Assembly: GCA_902363045.1 (NCBI GenBank)
Contig: CABIYX010000025.1
Span: forward strand, 10,748 to 51,692
Direction of reading: 5' to 3'
Length of the DNA: 40,945 bases
Source: Clostridiales bacterium
GTDB lineage: Bacteria > Bacillota > Clostridia > Oscillospirales > Oscillospiraceae
Made by a program: the position numbers and the translations under genes. The notes beneath the pieces are model-generated. The model had not been told where the DNA came from and did no database searches. It saw nothing but the letters and a program-made list of their open reading frames with translations. Below are positions 31,145 to 38,075 of this stretch, in pieces (the first letter of the stretch is position 1; every line of letters starts with the position of its first letter).

Positions 31145-32841
31145 GCGGCCTTCCCCCAGACTTCATCCATGTCAAAACACTCACTGTCAAGGCGCGCTGC
31201 GTCATCCATCATCTGAATACGCTCCAGCCACTTGTGAGGAAATACCTGGGTTGGAAGCGGCTCAAGGACCGTATCAGCGGGGATGAGCCAGTGTGTGCCC
31301 CCATTGCAGATCCTAACCGTCAGCTCGGGGAAATAGTTCTCCAGGTGGCCGACGACCATGTAAATCCGGTTGGCACGTTCATCCCGGTCATCCACGGCGG
31401 AAAAACGGGCATCCATGTCATTGTGCGAATGGAGATCCGCATAGTGGATATATCGGTCGCTGTCCAGCGGCTCCTCCCCCGCATCAGGAAGGACGATCGC
31501 ATGACCCACAGACTGGCGGGGGACATGGAGGATGAACTTTTCATCTTCCTTATCCCAGTAAATATGGATCAGCGCCTCCAAAGGGGTGCCGTCTGCTCTG
31601 GCCTTCATCATATAGCGGAACAGAGCCAGCGCCTGTGAAAAGAGGGTATACGGAATGCGTGGAAGGGCCGATACAAAGCCGGGGATAATTTTGTCCAACA
31701 GTTTCACCTCCGAGGCAGGCGTCACAAATTCACCAGCTTCCGTCACCCGACGCTCATAGACCAGTCCATCAGCAGAAGGGATGAACGTAATGGTTTTCCC
31801 GGAGTCCTCGGCCTCCTCCATTGTAAGAAACACCCCCTTGTAGAGGGCGATCCCTTTTGGCTTCATGGTGACAGACGGCTTGACAATGCAGGCCGGCTTT
31901 TTTGTCGTGGATTTTTTCAGCCCATCCAGAAATTCTTTCGAGGTTTCGATTTCCCGTTTGAATTCTCCGATTTTGGTTTTCTTGGGCTTTGCCACCTTTT
32001 TCGCAACAGTGCCGTAAGTGACATTCCAGGTAACGCTTGCAGCTTCCTCAAGCTCGGTAAAGTCCTCTGCTTTGGCTTCCCGCAGCTCCTCAAAGGTCTG
32101 ATCCAAATTCTCAATGACCTCCGTAGTCCCGTTGTAGGAGAACTGGGGAAGCTGCGCGAAGAGCGAGGCGTTGGCAGCCTCAATGTTCTTTGTTTCCTGA
32201 AGGTCCATCATTGCCAGCAGGGGGTTTTCACCCTCATTACTCTCCTGTGCGGGAGGGGCAAACGGGACCACATTGTTGGTCGCATCTGCGGTTGTGGCGG
32301 CGGGGGCCGGAGCGGTCACCACAGGCGCGGCAGCGGCGGGGGCCGTAGCAGTCACCACGGGCGCGGCAGCGGCGGGGGCCGGAGCGGTCGCCACAGGCGC
32401 GGCAGCAGCGGGGGCCGTAGCGGTCGCCATGGGCGCGGCAGCGGCGGGGGCCGTAGCAGTCACCACGGGCGCGGCAGCAGCGGGGGCCGGAGCGGTCGCC
32501 ATGGGCGCGGCAGCGGCGGGGGCCGGAGCAGTCGCCATGGGCGCGGCAGCGGCGGGGGCCGGAGCAGTTACCACAGGCGCGGCAGCGGCAGGAGCCGGAG
32601 CGGTCGCCATGGGCGCGGCAGCGGCAGGAGCCGGAGCAGTCACCACGGGCGCAGCAGCGGCGAAGGCTGGAGCGTTTGCCACAGGCGCAGCGGCAGAAGG
32701 GGCCGGAGCGGCAGGAGGCACAACAGCAGCAGGGGGTGGAGGGGCATTCACATCGCTTCCAAGGTCAAATGCCGTAGAATCGAATTTGGGTTGCTCCCCT
32801 TGACCAGAGATGGCAGAGAAGCTAAACAGGTTTTCATTCAT
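31141..32841 (-). CDS. JAB/JAMM metalloprotease-like protein with Ala/Pro repeat arm (PRTRC protein A type)
   Basis: A 566-residue protein starting at 32841 (AAAGGAG about 10 bases upstream). Residues about 35-190 are a low-complexity arm of eleven 12-residue Ala/Pro units. A helical region follows (ATKNIEAANASLFAQLPQF type), then a basic linker, and a C-terminal JAB/MPN domain. The JAMM zinc motif is intact: His-Ser-His (about 471-473), seven residues, Ser, two residues, Asp (HSHNDMDARFSAVDD). JAMM proteases cut ubiquitin-like proteins from targets or trim their C-termini. It is the first gene of the long operon and overlaps the ThiF-like gene by four bases. Only the N-terminal arm is atypical. 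Confidence 0.8.
   Translation of the reverse strand: MNENLFSFSAISGQGEQPKFDSTAFDLGSDVNAPPPPAAVVPPAAPAPSAAAPVANAPAFAAAAPVVTAPAPAAAAPMATAPAPAAAAPVVTAPAPAAAAPMATAPAPAAAAPMATAPAPAAAAPVVTATAPAAAAPMATATAPAAAAPVATAPAPAAAAPVVTATAPAAAAPVVTAPAPAATTADATNNVVPFAPPAQESNEGENPLLAMMDLQETKNIEAANASLFAQLPQFSYNGTTEVIENLDQTFEELREAKAEDFTELEEAASVTWNVTYGTVAKKVAKPKKTKIGEFKREIETSKEFLDGLKKSTTKKPACIVKPSVTMKPKGIALYKGVFLTMEEAEDSGKTITFIPSADGLVYERRVTEAGEFVTPASEVKLLDKIIPGFVSALPRIPYTLFSQALALFRYMMKARADGTPLEALIHIYWDKEDEKFILHVPRQSVGHAIVLPDAGEEPLDSDRYIHYADLHSHNDMDARFSAVDDRDERANRIYMVVGHLENYFPELTVRICNGGTHWLIPADTVLEPLPTQVFPHKWLERIQMMDDAARLDSECFDMDEVWGKAA
32284..32700 (-). repeat. 36-bp minisatellite in the JAB-protein gene
   Basis: About eleven in-frame copies of a 36-bp unit encode PVVTAPAPAAAA-like dodecamers (variants PMATAPAPAAAA, PVVTATAPAAAA). 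The repeat gives a flexible Ala/Pro arm, and its length probably varies between strains. Confidence 0.85.
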
Positions 32842-32869
32842 AACTAAGAGCTCCTTTCGTTTTTTGCAC

Positions 32870-32908
32870 AAAAAAAGCCGCAGTCCCCTATAAAGTAGGT
32901 AACTGCGG
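32870..32908 (-). terminator. Intrinsic terminator/attenuator in the leader of the long operon
   Basis: On the minus strand CCGCAGT pairs with ACTGCGG, with an inner CCTA/TAGG stem, followed by CTTTTTTT. It ends about 30 bases before the first start codon (32841), so it is positioned to attenuate the whole minus-strand operon rather than to end an upstream gene. Confidence 0.7.
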
Positions 32909-33022
32909 TTTTTGTGTCGATGTTAGGTATTTAGGATGTGGACAAGTCTCCACAGGCCCCAATGGGCCCATGGGAGCAATCTCCGACCTGGCGAAATCTG
33001 GCCTAAATACAGGTAGAGCATA

Positions 33023-33127
33023 TCACATCAGAAGCTCATTGGACAGTTGCGGTTTTCTCCATAGATATTTTTCTGCAAAATGCCCCCATTCTTCAAAAAA
33101 GCTGGCCCGATGCTGTGTCGCCAGCAT
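33023..33127 (-). CDS. Possible short leader peptide gene
   Basis: A 34-codon frame in the leader of the long operon encodes MLATQHRASFFEEWGHFAEK and YLWRKPQLSNELLM. Composition looks protein-like, but there is no good ribosome binding site. The same frame continues upstream (RNLFTFREI) to a TGA at codon 9 of a frame starting at 33181, so it may be a decayed slightly longer gene. Low confidence; the rest of the 32842-33192 leader holds no other gene I can support. Confidence 0.2.
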   Translation of the reverse strand: MLATQHRASFFEEWGHFAEKYLWRKPQLSNELLM

Positions 33128-33192
33128 AATTTCACGAAAAGTAAAAAGGTTTCTTCACTCGGAGTGACGAAAAAAACTCATGCTTGCTGGGA

Positions 33193-33221
33193 TTGCAAGT
33201 AAAAACTTTTTCTGTTACAAT
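33193..33221 (+). promoter_or_regulatory. Promoter toward the xis/int genes
   Basis: TTGCAA and TACAAT are separated by 17 bases. Transcription would start near 33228, immediately before the hairpin at 33232. Confidence 0.55.
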
Positions 33222-33231
33222 AGTACCATCG

Positions 33232-33278
33232 AAAAGATATGGACAGGCAGATCCAGCCTGTCCATATCTTTTATTTTT
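33232..33278. terminator. 17-bp perfect hairpin terminator just downstream of the promoter
   Basis: AAAAGATATGGACAGGC pairs perfectly with GCCTGTCCATATCTTTT, 7-base loop, then ATTTTT. It lies between the predicted start site (about 33228) and the first gene (33310). It may thus control read-through into the xis/int transcript; it can also act on the other strand. Confidence 0.8.
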
Positions 33279-33309
33279 CCGGCATATTCAGAGATGGGAG
33301 GTATCCGAT

Positions 33310-33597
33310 TTGAAAGACATGGACACCGTGGGAGCACTGCCTGGACTGGGCAGCATGGAAAATCATACCCCAGCGTGCCGTTCTTCTCAGAAAGAGCCCT
33401 GCACCTGCTTGTGCGGTCTGGATGTTCTGCCGCGTACTAGCTATTCTGCGGCCGTTGCACTTCTTTGCGAATTGGAAGAGCAATATCATCCGCAGGAGCG
33501 GTACACACTCCGAAGTCCGGATGGACACCCCATGCCCCGCCGGGGAATTGAATTGGTCCTGTCCCGGCTTTATAACTATGAGCGCGGAATAGTCTGA
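33310..33597 (+). CDS. Small Cys-containing protein of unknown function
   Basis: A 95-residue protein. The TTG at 33310 is preferred because GGGAGG lies 8 bases upstream; upstream codons would pass through the terminator hairpin. Features: a Cys cluster (PACRSSQKEPCTCLCGLDVL), then a helical part (YSAAVALLCELEEQYHPQERYTL) and GIELVLSRLYNYERG. No family recognised. First gene of the transcript leading to xis and int, so perhaps a regulatory protein of excision. Confidence 0.5.
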   Translation: MKDMDTVGALPGLGSMENHTPACRSSQKEPCTCLCGLDVLPRTSYSAAVALLCELEEQYHPQERYTLRSPDGHPMPRRGIELVLSRLYNYERGIV

Positions 33598-33821
33598 AAC
33601 GCTCAGTCTGATCCACTCACCATATGAGATACAAAGAAGAGGTGAAAATTACAAATGGGCAGCAATATCGGCACCACTCGCTGCAACGGACGGCATTTGC
33701 ATCATATCAGCCATTGGCGCTGTATCTCCGGATTCTTCGACTTACCCGCACAGCGCTATCAATACCGGACAATACGCCGCTGCACTTTTTATATGGCTCC
33801 GCCAGCAAAGGAGGGGAAGAG

Positions 33822-34016
33822 ATGATGTTCCGATCCTATCCTGATGTGATGACAGTCAAGCAGTTGGCCGCCGCCCTCGGCATCGGAATCAACAAAGCTT
33901 ACGAGATAGTAAATGACGGAACGATCAACAGCAAGAGGATCGGCCGCAGGATTCTGATTCCGAAGCTTTACCTTGTTGACTACATTCAGCAAACACGGTA
34001 CAATAAGGGCGTGTAA
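33822..34016 (+). CDS. xis: Excisionase-type helix-turn-helix protein
   Basis: A 64-residue protein. The ATG at 33822 has GGAGGGG just upstream; the longer open frame before it is probably not translated. The sequence MTVKQLAAALGIGINKAYEIVNDGTINSKRIGRRILIPKLYLVDYI is the MerR-like winged helix of small excisionases: recognition helix NKAYEIV, wing GRRILIP. It lies 38 bases before the integrase gene, the usual xis-int order. It would bend DNA at the att site and bias the integrase toward excision. Confidence 0.85.
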   Translation: MMFRSYPDVMTVKQLAAALGIGINKAYEIVNDGTINSKRIGRRILIPKLYLVDYIQQTRYNKGV

Positions 34017-34054
34017 TGGCGGGCAATTCTGACTGTCTAAGAAAGGAGTCTATT

Positions 34055-35206
34055 ATGACAGGCAGCCTGCAAATCAAGAAAGACAAATTCTACATGGTGC
34101 TGAATCTCACTCAGAACGGAAAGCGCCGCCAAAAGTGGATTTCCACCGGCTACACAGTCAAGGGCAATAAGAAAAAAGCGGAGCAGATGCTCCGCGAGAC
34201 GCTTCGGGAATATGAGGTCAAGGAACAGTTCAAATATTCCGATATGTTCTTTTCAGATGCCGTAAAGCTCTGGCTGAAGGAGTGTGCAGGCAGGGTGGAT
34301 GAAATTACCCTGCAGGGATATTACAATTTATCAAATGCACATATCCTCCCATACTTTGAGGAGCTTGGGCTGAAGCTGTCCGAGATCGATCGAAGCGTTT
34401 TGCAAACGTACATGGATCAAAAGCACCAGAATGGCCGCAAAGATGGGAAGGGCGGGCTTTCTCCACGCTCCCTGCGGCTCCACAAGAACATCCTGTACCA
34501 AACGCTGAACATGGCGGTGAGGGATGGGCTGATCCCCAATAATCCCTGTAACTTTCTCATTTTGCCGCAGACGGAACACTATGAGTCCCACTTTTATAGC
34601 GGGGCGCAGTTAGCGGAGCTTCTGGATGCGGTCAGGGACGAAAATCTTTTCCCAGTTATCAAGCTCACCGCTGTTTATGGATTGCGCCGCAGTGAGGTCC
34701 TGGGCCTGAAGTGGGACAGCGTAGATTTCGATGCCGGCACGATCACGGTAAAGCATACTGTAGCCAAGGTCACACAGATCGTGGAGAAAGACAAAACGAA
34801 AAACAAGACCAGCCGCAGAACGTTTCCGCTTACACCGGATGTAAGAGAGATGCTTTTGGATTTGAAGCGTCAGGAAGACGAAAACCGCCGCCTATTCTGC
34901 TCCCAATATACAGAAAACAACTACATCCTGAAATGGGATGACGGGCGGCCATTTGCTCCGGACTATGTGAGCCATCGTTTTAGCCGGCTGCTTGAGATTT
35001 ACGAAATGCCCCACATTCGATTTCACGAACTCCGTCATTCGTGTGCCAGCTTCCTGCTCAATACGGGTTTCACGCTAAAGGATGTCCAGGAGTGGCTGGG
35101 ACATTCCGACATCAAGATGACCGCAAATATTTACGGACACCTTGACGTAGGCAGGAAGATGGGCATGGCCGAAAAGATCACCGCAACTCTCTCAAAACTG
35201 GCTTGA
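34055..35206 (+). CDS. int: Tyrosine integrase
   Basis: A 383-residue site-specific recombinase. The ATG at 34055 has AGGAG 7 bases upstream. Domains: AP2-like arm-binding N-terminus (KKDKFYMVLNLTQNGKRRQKWISTGY), SAM-like core-binding domain (FFSDAVKLWLKECAGRVDEITLQGYYN), then the catalytic domain. Active-site residues are visible: Arg in GLRRSEVLGLKW, His-x-x-Arg in FHELRHSCASFLL, His in WLGHSDIKMT, nucleophile Tyr in ANIYGHL. It closely follows the Tn916-like integrase plan. The adjoining tRNA-Ala 3' fragment is its likely att site. Confidence 0.95.
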   Translation: MTGSLQIKKDKFYMVLNLTQNGKRRQKWISTGYTVKGNKKKAEQMLRETLREYEVKEQFKYSDMFFSDAVKLWLKECAGRVDEITLQGYYNLSNAHILPYFEELGLKLSEIDRSVLQTYMDQKHQNGRKDGKGGLSPRSLRLHKNILYQTLNMAVRDGLIPNNPCNFLILPQTEHYESHFYSGAQLAELLDAVRDENLFPVIKLTAVYGLRRSEVLGLKWDSVDFDAGTITVKHTVAKVTQIVEKDKTKNKTSRRTFPLTPDVREMLLDLKRQEDENRRLFCSQYTENNYILKWDDGRPFAPDYVSHRFSRLLEIYEMPHIRFHELRHSCASFLLNTGFTLKDVQEWLGHSDIKMTANIYGHLDVGRKMGMAEKITATLSKLA

Positions 35207-35211
35207 AAAGT

Positions 35212-35230
35212 GTTAGAAAGCACGTTAGAA
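35212..35230 (+). repeat. Short direct repeats after int, possible arm-type sites
   Basis: GTTAGAA occurs at 35212-35218 and 35224-35230 (12-bp period), between the integrase stop codon and the att site. Position fits arm-type integrase binding sites; inference only. Confidence 0.35.
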
Positions 35231-35272
35231 CTCTTGGAGGTTACAAAATGAAGGCAAATGACTAAAATAACG

Positions 35273-35308
35273 AAAAAGTGACAGAAACCTTACGTTTCTG
35301 CCACTTTT
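35273..35308. terminator. Terminator after the integrase gene
   Basis: AAAAGTG-A-CAGAAAC pairs with GTTTCTG-C-CACTTTT (one mismatch), 5-base loop, A/T-rich flanks. It ends int transcription before the att site. Confidence 0.75.
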
Positions 35309-35344
35309 CCGAACCGAAATACCTGCGCACTTTCCCCGTTTGAT

Positions 35345-35405
<61 letters not shown>

Positions 35406-35566
35406 TACAAGCGTGTAGCACCCCCTCTAAAAAGGGGCCAGGGAGAGTGCTTTTGGTATGCAGGAAAACTAATTTTCATTGTGGAAAAAGATTTGTCAAG
35501 GGTGTTTTATGCTGAAAACATATAATTAAAGATACGATATCATCATATCAAAACCTATGTAGATAT

Positions 35567-35587
35567 AATCAAACAAATTGTTTGATT
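35567..35587. promoter_or_regulatory. Small inverted repeat upstream of the block 3 promoter
   Basis: AATCAAAC and GTTTGATT with a 5-base centre lie 9 bases upstream of the -35 box. Possible second regulator or activator site. The rest of 35406-35566 holds no recognisable feature. Confidence 0.35.
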
Positions 35588-35596
35588 GGTTCCCTC

Positions 35597-35625
35597 TTGA
35601 CAGTAGTCCGATATTTGACTATAAT
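35597..35625 (+). promoter_or_regulatory. Consensus promoter of the ybaK-marR-uvrA-like operon
   Basis: TTGACA and TATAAT are perfect consensus boxes separated by 17 bases. The start site would be near 35632, inside the right arm of the inverted repeat. Confidence 0.9.
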
Positions 35626-35649
35626 GGAATAGTCAAATATCGGACTACT
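35602..35649. promoter_or_regulatory. Perfect 21-bp inverted repeat operator over the promoter
   Basis: Bases 35602-35622 and 35629-35649 are perfectly complementary (21 bp, 6-base centre). They cover the spacer, the -10 box and the transcription start. Each arm contains TAGTC...GACTA, itself a dyad, so there are two operator copies. The MarR-family gene in the same operon is the obvious candidate repressor. Confidence 0.8.
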
Positions 35650-35673
35650 CGTGTTGAAGGGAGGAACTTAAGA

Positions 35674-36147
35674 ATGGAAACCGCAGCAATTGCATTCCTG
35701 AAACAAAATAATATCTCATATTCTACAATGGAATATCCAGAAAACGGGCCGATTGCCGCAAAAGATGTGGCGGCCTATTTCCACTTTGGTGATGAAACCG
35801 ATCGTTTGTTCAAAACATTGGTCACATCCGACCGCAAGGGCGGTTACTATGTATTTTGCTTACCCGCAGAAAAAAAGCTGGATCTGAAAAGGGCTGCCTC
35901 TCTTGTAGGCGTCAAAAATCTGCAAATGGTGGAGCCGGATATCTTTCAATCACTGACAGGCTACACACATGGCGGCTGCTCTCCATTTGGTATGAAAACC
36001 CAACTGCCGACGATTGTGGAGCGCAGCGCTTTGAATTGGGAAACCATCTATCTGTCCGGAGGGAAAATTGGGCTTTTGCTTGAGGTTTCTCCCAACGCTC
36101 TGCTCCATACCTTGGGGGCAACATTTGAATCGATCGCAAAAGCGTAA
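35674..36147 (+). CDS. ybaK: YbaK/EbsC-type Cys-tRNA deacylase
   Basis: A 157-residue protein, the usual length for YbaK. The ATG at 35674 has AAGGGAGG upstream. Features: FLKQNNISYSTMEYPENGPI, FKTLVTSDRKGGYYVFCLPAEKKLDLKRAASLVGVKNLQMV, the loop GYTHGGCSPFGMK typical of this family, and ALNWETIYLSGGKIGLLLEVSP. YbaK hydrolyses Cys mischarged on tRNA-Pro, protecting translation fidelity. It is the first gene of a seven-gene operon controlled by the promoter/operator just upstream. Confidence 0.9.
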   Translation: METAAIAFLKQNNISYSTMEYPENGPIAAKDVAAYFHFGDETDRLFKTLVTSDRKGGYYVFCLPAEKKLDLKRAASLVGVKNLQMVEPDIFQSLTGYTHGGCSPFGMKTQLPTIVERSALNWETIYLSGGKIGLLLEVSPNALLHTLGATFESIAKA

Positions 36148-36165
36148 CGCACAGGAGGTCTTAAA

Positions 36166-36681
36166 ATGGAATTTCAAAAATTAGCAGAGAACCGCTACTC
36201 CTGCCGTCAGTTTTCAGACAGGAAGGTTGAACCGGATCTGATCATGCAGATCGTAGAAGCTGCAAATCAAGCTCCCACTGCTGTCAATAAGCAGCCGTTC
36301 AAAATTTTCTGGCTGCGTTCCGCAGAGGCAAAACAGCAGTTGGAGCAGGTTTCCCCCTGTACCTTTGGTGCGGATACTTTTCTGGTGGTAGGGTATCGCA
36401 CGGAAGAAGCCTGGGTCAGGGCCTTCGATGACCGGAATTTTGCGGATGTAGACGCCAGCATTGCAGCTACCCATATGATGCTGCAGATTTATGATCTTGG
36501 CCTGGCCACCACCTGGGTGGGGCATTTTGACTCCCCTCGTTTGAAACAGCTTTATCCGGAAATGCGAGACTATGAATTGATCGCATTATTCCCCGTTGGG
36601 TATGCGGCTGCGGACAGCGAGCCCTCTCCTCGCCATTACCAGAGAAAATCGCGGGATGAAATCCTGCAAATTTTGGAATAA
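36166..36681 (+). CDS. Nitroreductase-family protein
   Basis: A 171-residue FMN-dependent nitroreductase-fold protein; AGGAGG precedes the ATG. Features: FQKLAENRYSCRQFSDRKVEPDLIMQIVEAANQAPTAVNKQPF at the N-terminus, the family signature with R(Y)SxRxF and APTAxNxQPF, and DASIAATHMMLQIYDLGLATTWVGHFD. It lacks nothing essential and would reduce nitro- or quinone-type compounds with NAD(P)H. Only 18 bases separate it from ybaK. Confidence 0.9.
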   Translation: MEFQKLAENRYSCRQFSDRKVEPDLIMQIVEAANQAPTAVNKQPFKIFWLRSAEAKQQLEQVSPCTFGADTFLVVGYRTEEAWVRAFDDRNFADVDASIAATHMMLQIYDLGLATTWVGHFDSPRLKQLYPEMRDYELIALFPVGYAAADSEPSPRHYQRKSRDEILQILE

Positions 36682-36698
36682 AGGTGGCGGATTGAAAG

Positions 36699-37127
36699 AT
36701 GGATCAGGAACTGAAAAAATGGAATCAGCTGGCTACACAGCAGGACGAGATCTATCATCTGTGCGCAAAGCGGAGCGGACTGCCGGACGCACAATTCTGG
36801 CTTCTGTATGCCATCTGTGAAACGGAAGATGCGCTGTGCCAGAATGCCTTTTGTGAAAGCTGGTGCTATTCCAAACAGACGGCCAGTGCGGCAGTGGCCG
36901 CTCTGGAAAAAGCGGGGCTTGTGTATCTCACCTATGCGGAAGGGTCTCGCAAACAGAAGGAACTGCATCTGACAGAGAAGGGACAACAATTCTGCGACAA
37001 ATATATCCGCTCTGTGCAAACGGTGGAGGGGCAAGTTCTCAAAAAACTTTCAGAAAGAGACCGAGATGATTTCTTTCGGATCTACGCAAAAATCCTGTGC
37101 ACTTTAGAGCAGGAACTGAAAGTGTAA
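36699..37127 (+). CDS. MarR-family transcriptional regulator
   Basis: A 142-residue protein with the winged-helix pattern of MarR: recognition region WCYSKQTASAAVAALEKAGLVYLTYAEGSRKQKELHLTEKG (about 56-96, wing with SRKQKE) between N- and C-terminal dimer helices. It also has several Cys residues (LCAKRSG, ICETEDALCQNAFCESWC), which might sense oxidants or electrophiles. The operon's promoter is covered by a large inverted repeat, fitting autorepression released by a ligand. AAGGTGG precedes the ATG. Confidence 0.88.
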   Translation: MDQELKKWNQLATQQDEIYHLCAKRSGLPDAQFWLLYAICETEDALCQNAFCESWCYSKQTASAAVAALEKAGLVYLTYAEGSRKQKELHLTEKGQQFCDKYIRSVQTVEGQVLKKLSERDRDDFFRIYAKILCTLEQELKV

Positions 37128-37157
37128 TTTTTGGATTTAGACAAAGGAGACGAAATT

Positions 37158-37574
37158 ATGAAAAAGGCATACAAAATTGCAGCGGCCTATCTTGTATTCG
37201 GTTTAATCGCAGGACTTTTTACACATGAAGCGACATATTGGGCGAACTTCACTGGTGAAACTGTGTTGTCGTTAGTACATACACACGCTTTCGTATTGGG
37301 AACGGCAGTATTTGTTCTACTCCCGCTGTTTATGAAGAACTTCCATATTGAAAACCAAAAATCTTTTGGCAAATTCAAATGGACTTACAATATTGGTCTG
37401 ATCATGACTCTGGGATTTATGACAGCTCGGGGAGTTACGCAGCTGTTTTCCCTTCCCATAAGTAGTTTTATGGATCACATGATCGGAGGGCTTGCCGGAA
37501 TCGGCCACATTATCTTAACAATTGGGCTTGCCTTCCTGTTCCATGCCTTCATTAAATCAGCAGAAAACAACTAA
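37158..37574 (+). CDS. DUF2871 membrane protein
   Basis: A 138-residue protein with four hydrophobic segments (about 7-24, 44-60, 79-95, 113-132) and polar loops. Motifs: AAAYLVFGLIAGLFTHE, THAFVLGTAVFVLLPLF, GLIMTLGFMTARG, HMIGGLAGIGHIILTIG. This is the DUF2871 family. The conserved His residues near membrane faces suggest haem or metal contact, which is speculative. AAAGGAGA lies upstream of the ATG at 37158. Confidence 0.85.
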   Translation: MKKAYKIAAAYLVFGLIAGLFTHEATYWANFTGETVLSLVHTHAFVLGTAVFVLLPLFMKNFHIENQKSFGKFKWTYNIGLIMTLGFMTARGVTQLFSLPISSFMDHMIGGLAGIGHIILTIGLAFLFHAFIKSAENN

Positions 37575-37587
37575 CGAGGAGGAGCTT

Positions 37588-38046
37588 ATGATTGGACAGA
37601 TCTATCATGTGGGATTGACGGTCAGCGACCTGGACCGTTCCGTGGCGTTTTATCGGGATGTGCTGGGCCTTCAGTATCAGGGAGAGCTTCTGATGGAGGG
37701 AAAAGAGACTGAGGCAATGTTCCGGCGAGAAAACTGCAAGGCACGGGTTGCTTATCTGAACGGCTCGGATCAGCTGCATATGCCGCCGGTGGAGCTGATC
37801 CAGTTTGTGGAGGATGAAATTCACCGCAAGCCCATGGACCTTTTCACCACCTCCATCTCGGAACTTTGCTTTTATACGGAGGATGCCGGGGCGGTCTATC
37901 AAAACCTGGTGGCGCAGGGCGTGGAGTGTTTCTCCGCTCCCCAGGAATTTGATTTTCGGCAGGAAGGCTTTGGCCGGAGCAAAGCCTTCTACTTTCGGGA
38001 CCCAGATGGAATCATATTAGAAATCATGCAGCCGCTGGAGAACTGA
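37588..38046 (+). CDS. VOC/glyoxalase-family protein
   Basis: A 152-residue protein from the ATG at 37588 (GAGGAGG upstream). It has one VOC module pair: IYHVGLTVSDLDRSVAFYRDVLGLQYQ at the N-terminus, ELCFYTEDAGAVYQNLVAQGVECFSAP and FYFRDPDGIILEIMQP at the C-terminus. Metal ligands are in expected places (His in YHVGL, Glu in LEIM). Likely lactoylglutathione-lyase-like or dioxygenase-like enzyme, or a drug-binding protein. Fits a detoxification operon. Confidence 0.9.
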   Translation: MIGQIYHVGLTVSDLDRSVAFYRDVLGLQYQGELLMEGKETEAMFRRENCKARVAYLNGSDQLHMPPVELIQFVEDEIHRKPMDLFTTSISELCFYTEDAGAVYQNLVAQGVECFSAPQEFDFRQEGFGRSKAFYFRDPDGIILEIMQPLEN

Positions 38047-38075
38047 TCTTTTGCCCCAGCGGGAAAGGAGGTATC

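Noticed and set aside
32273..32803. 176-codon Ala/Gly-rich + strand frame
   Set aside because: It is the complement of the 36-bp Ala/Pro minisatellite in the JAB-protein gene, not an independent gene.
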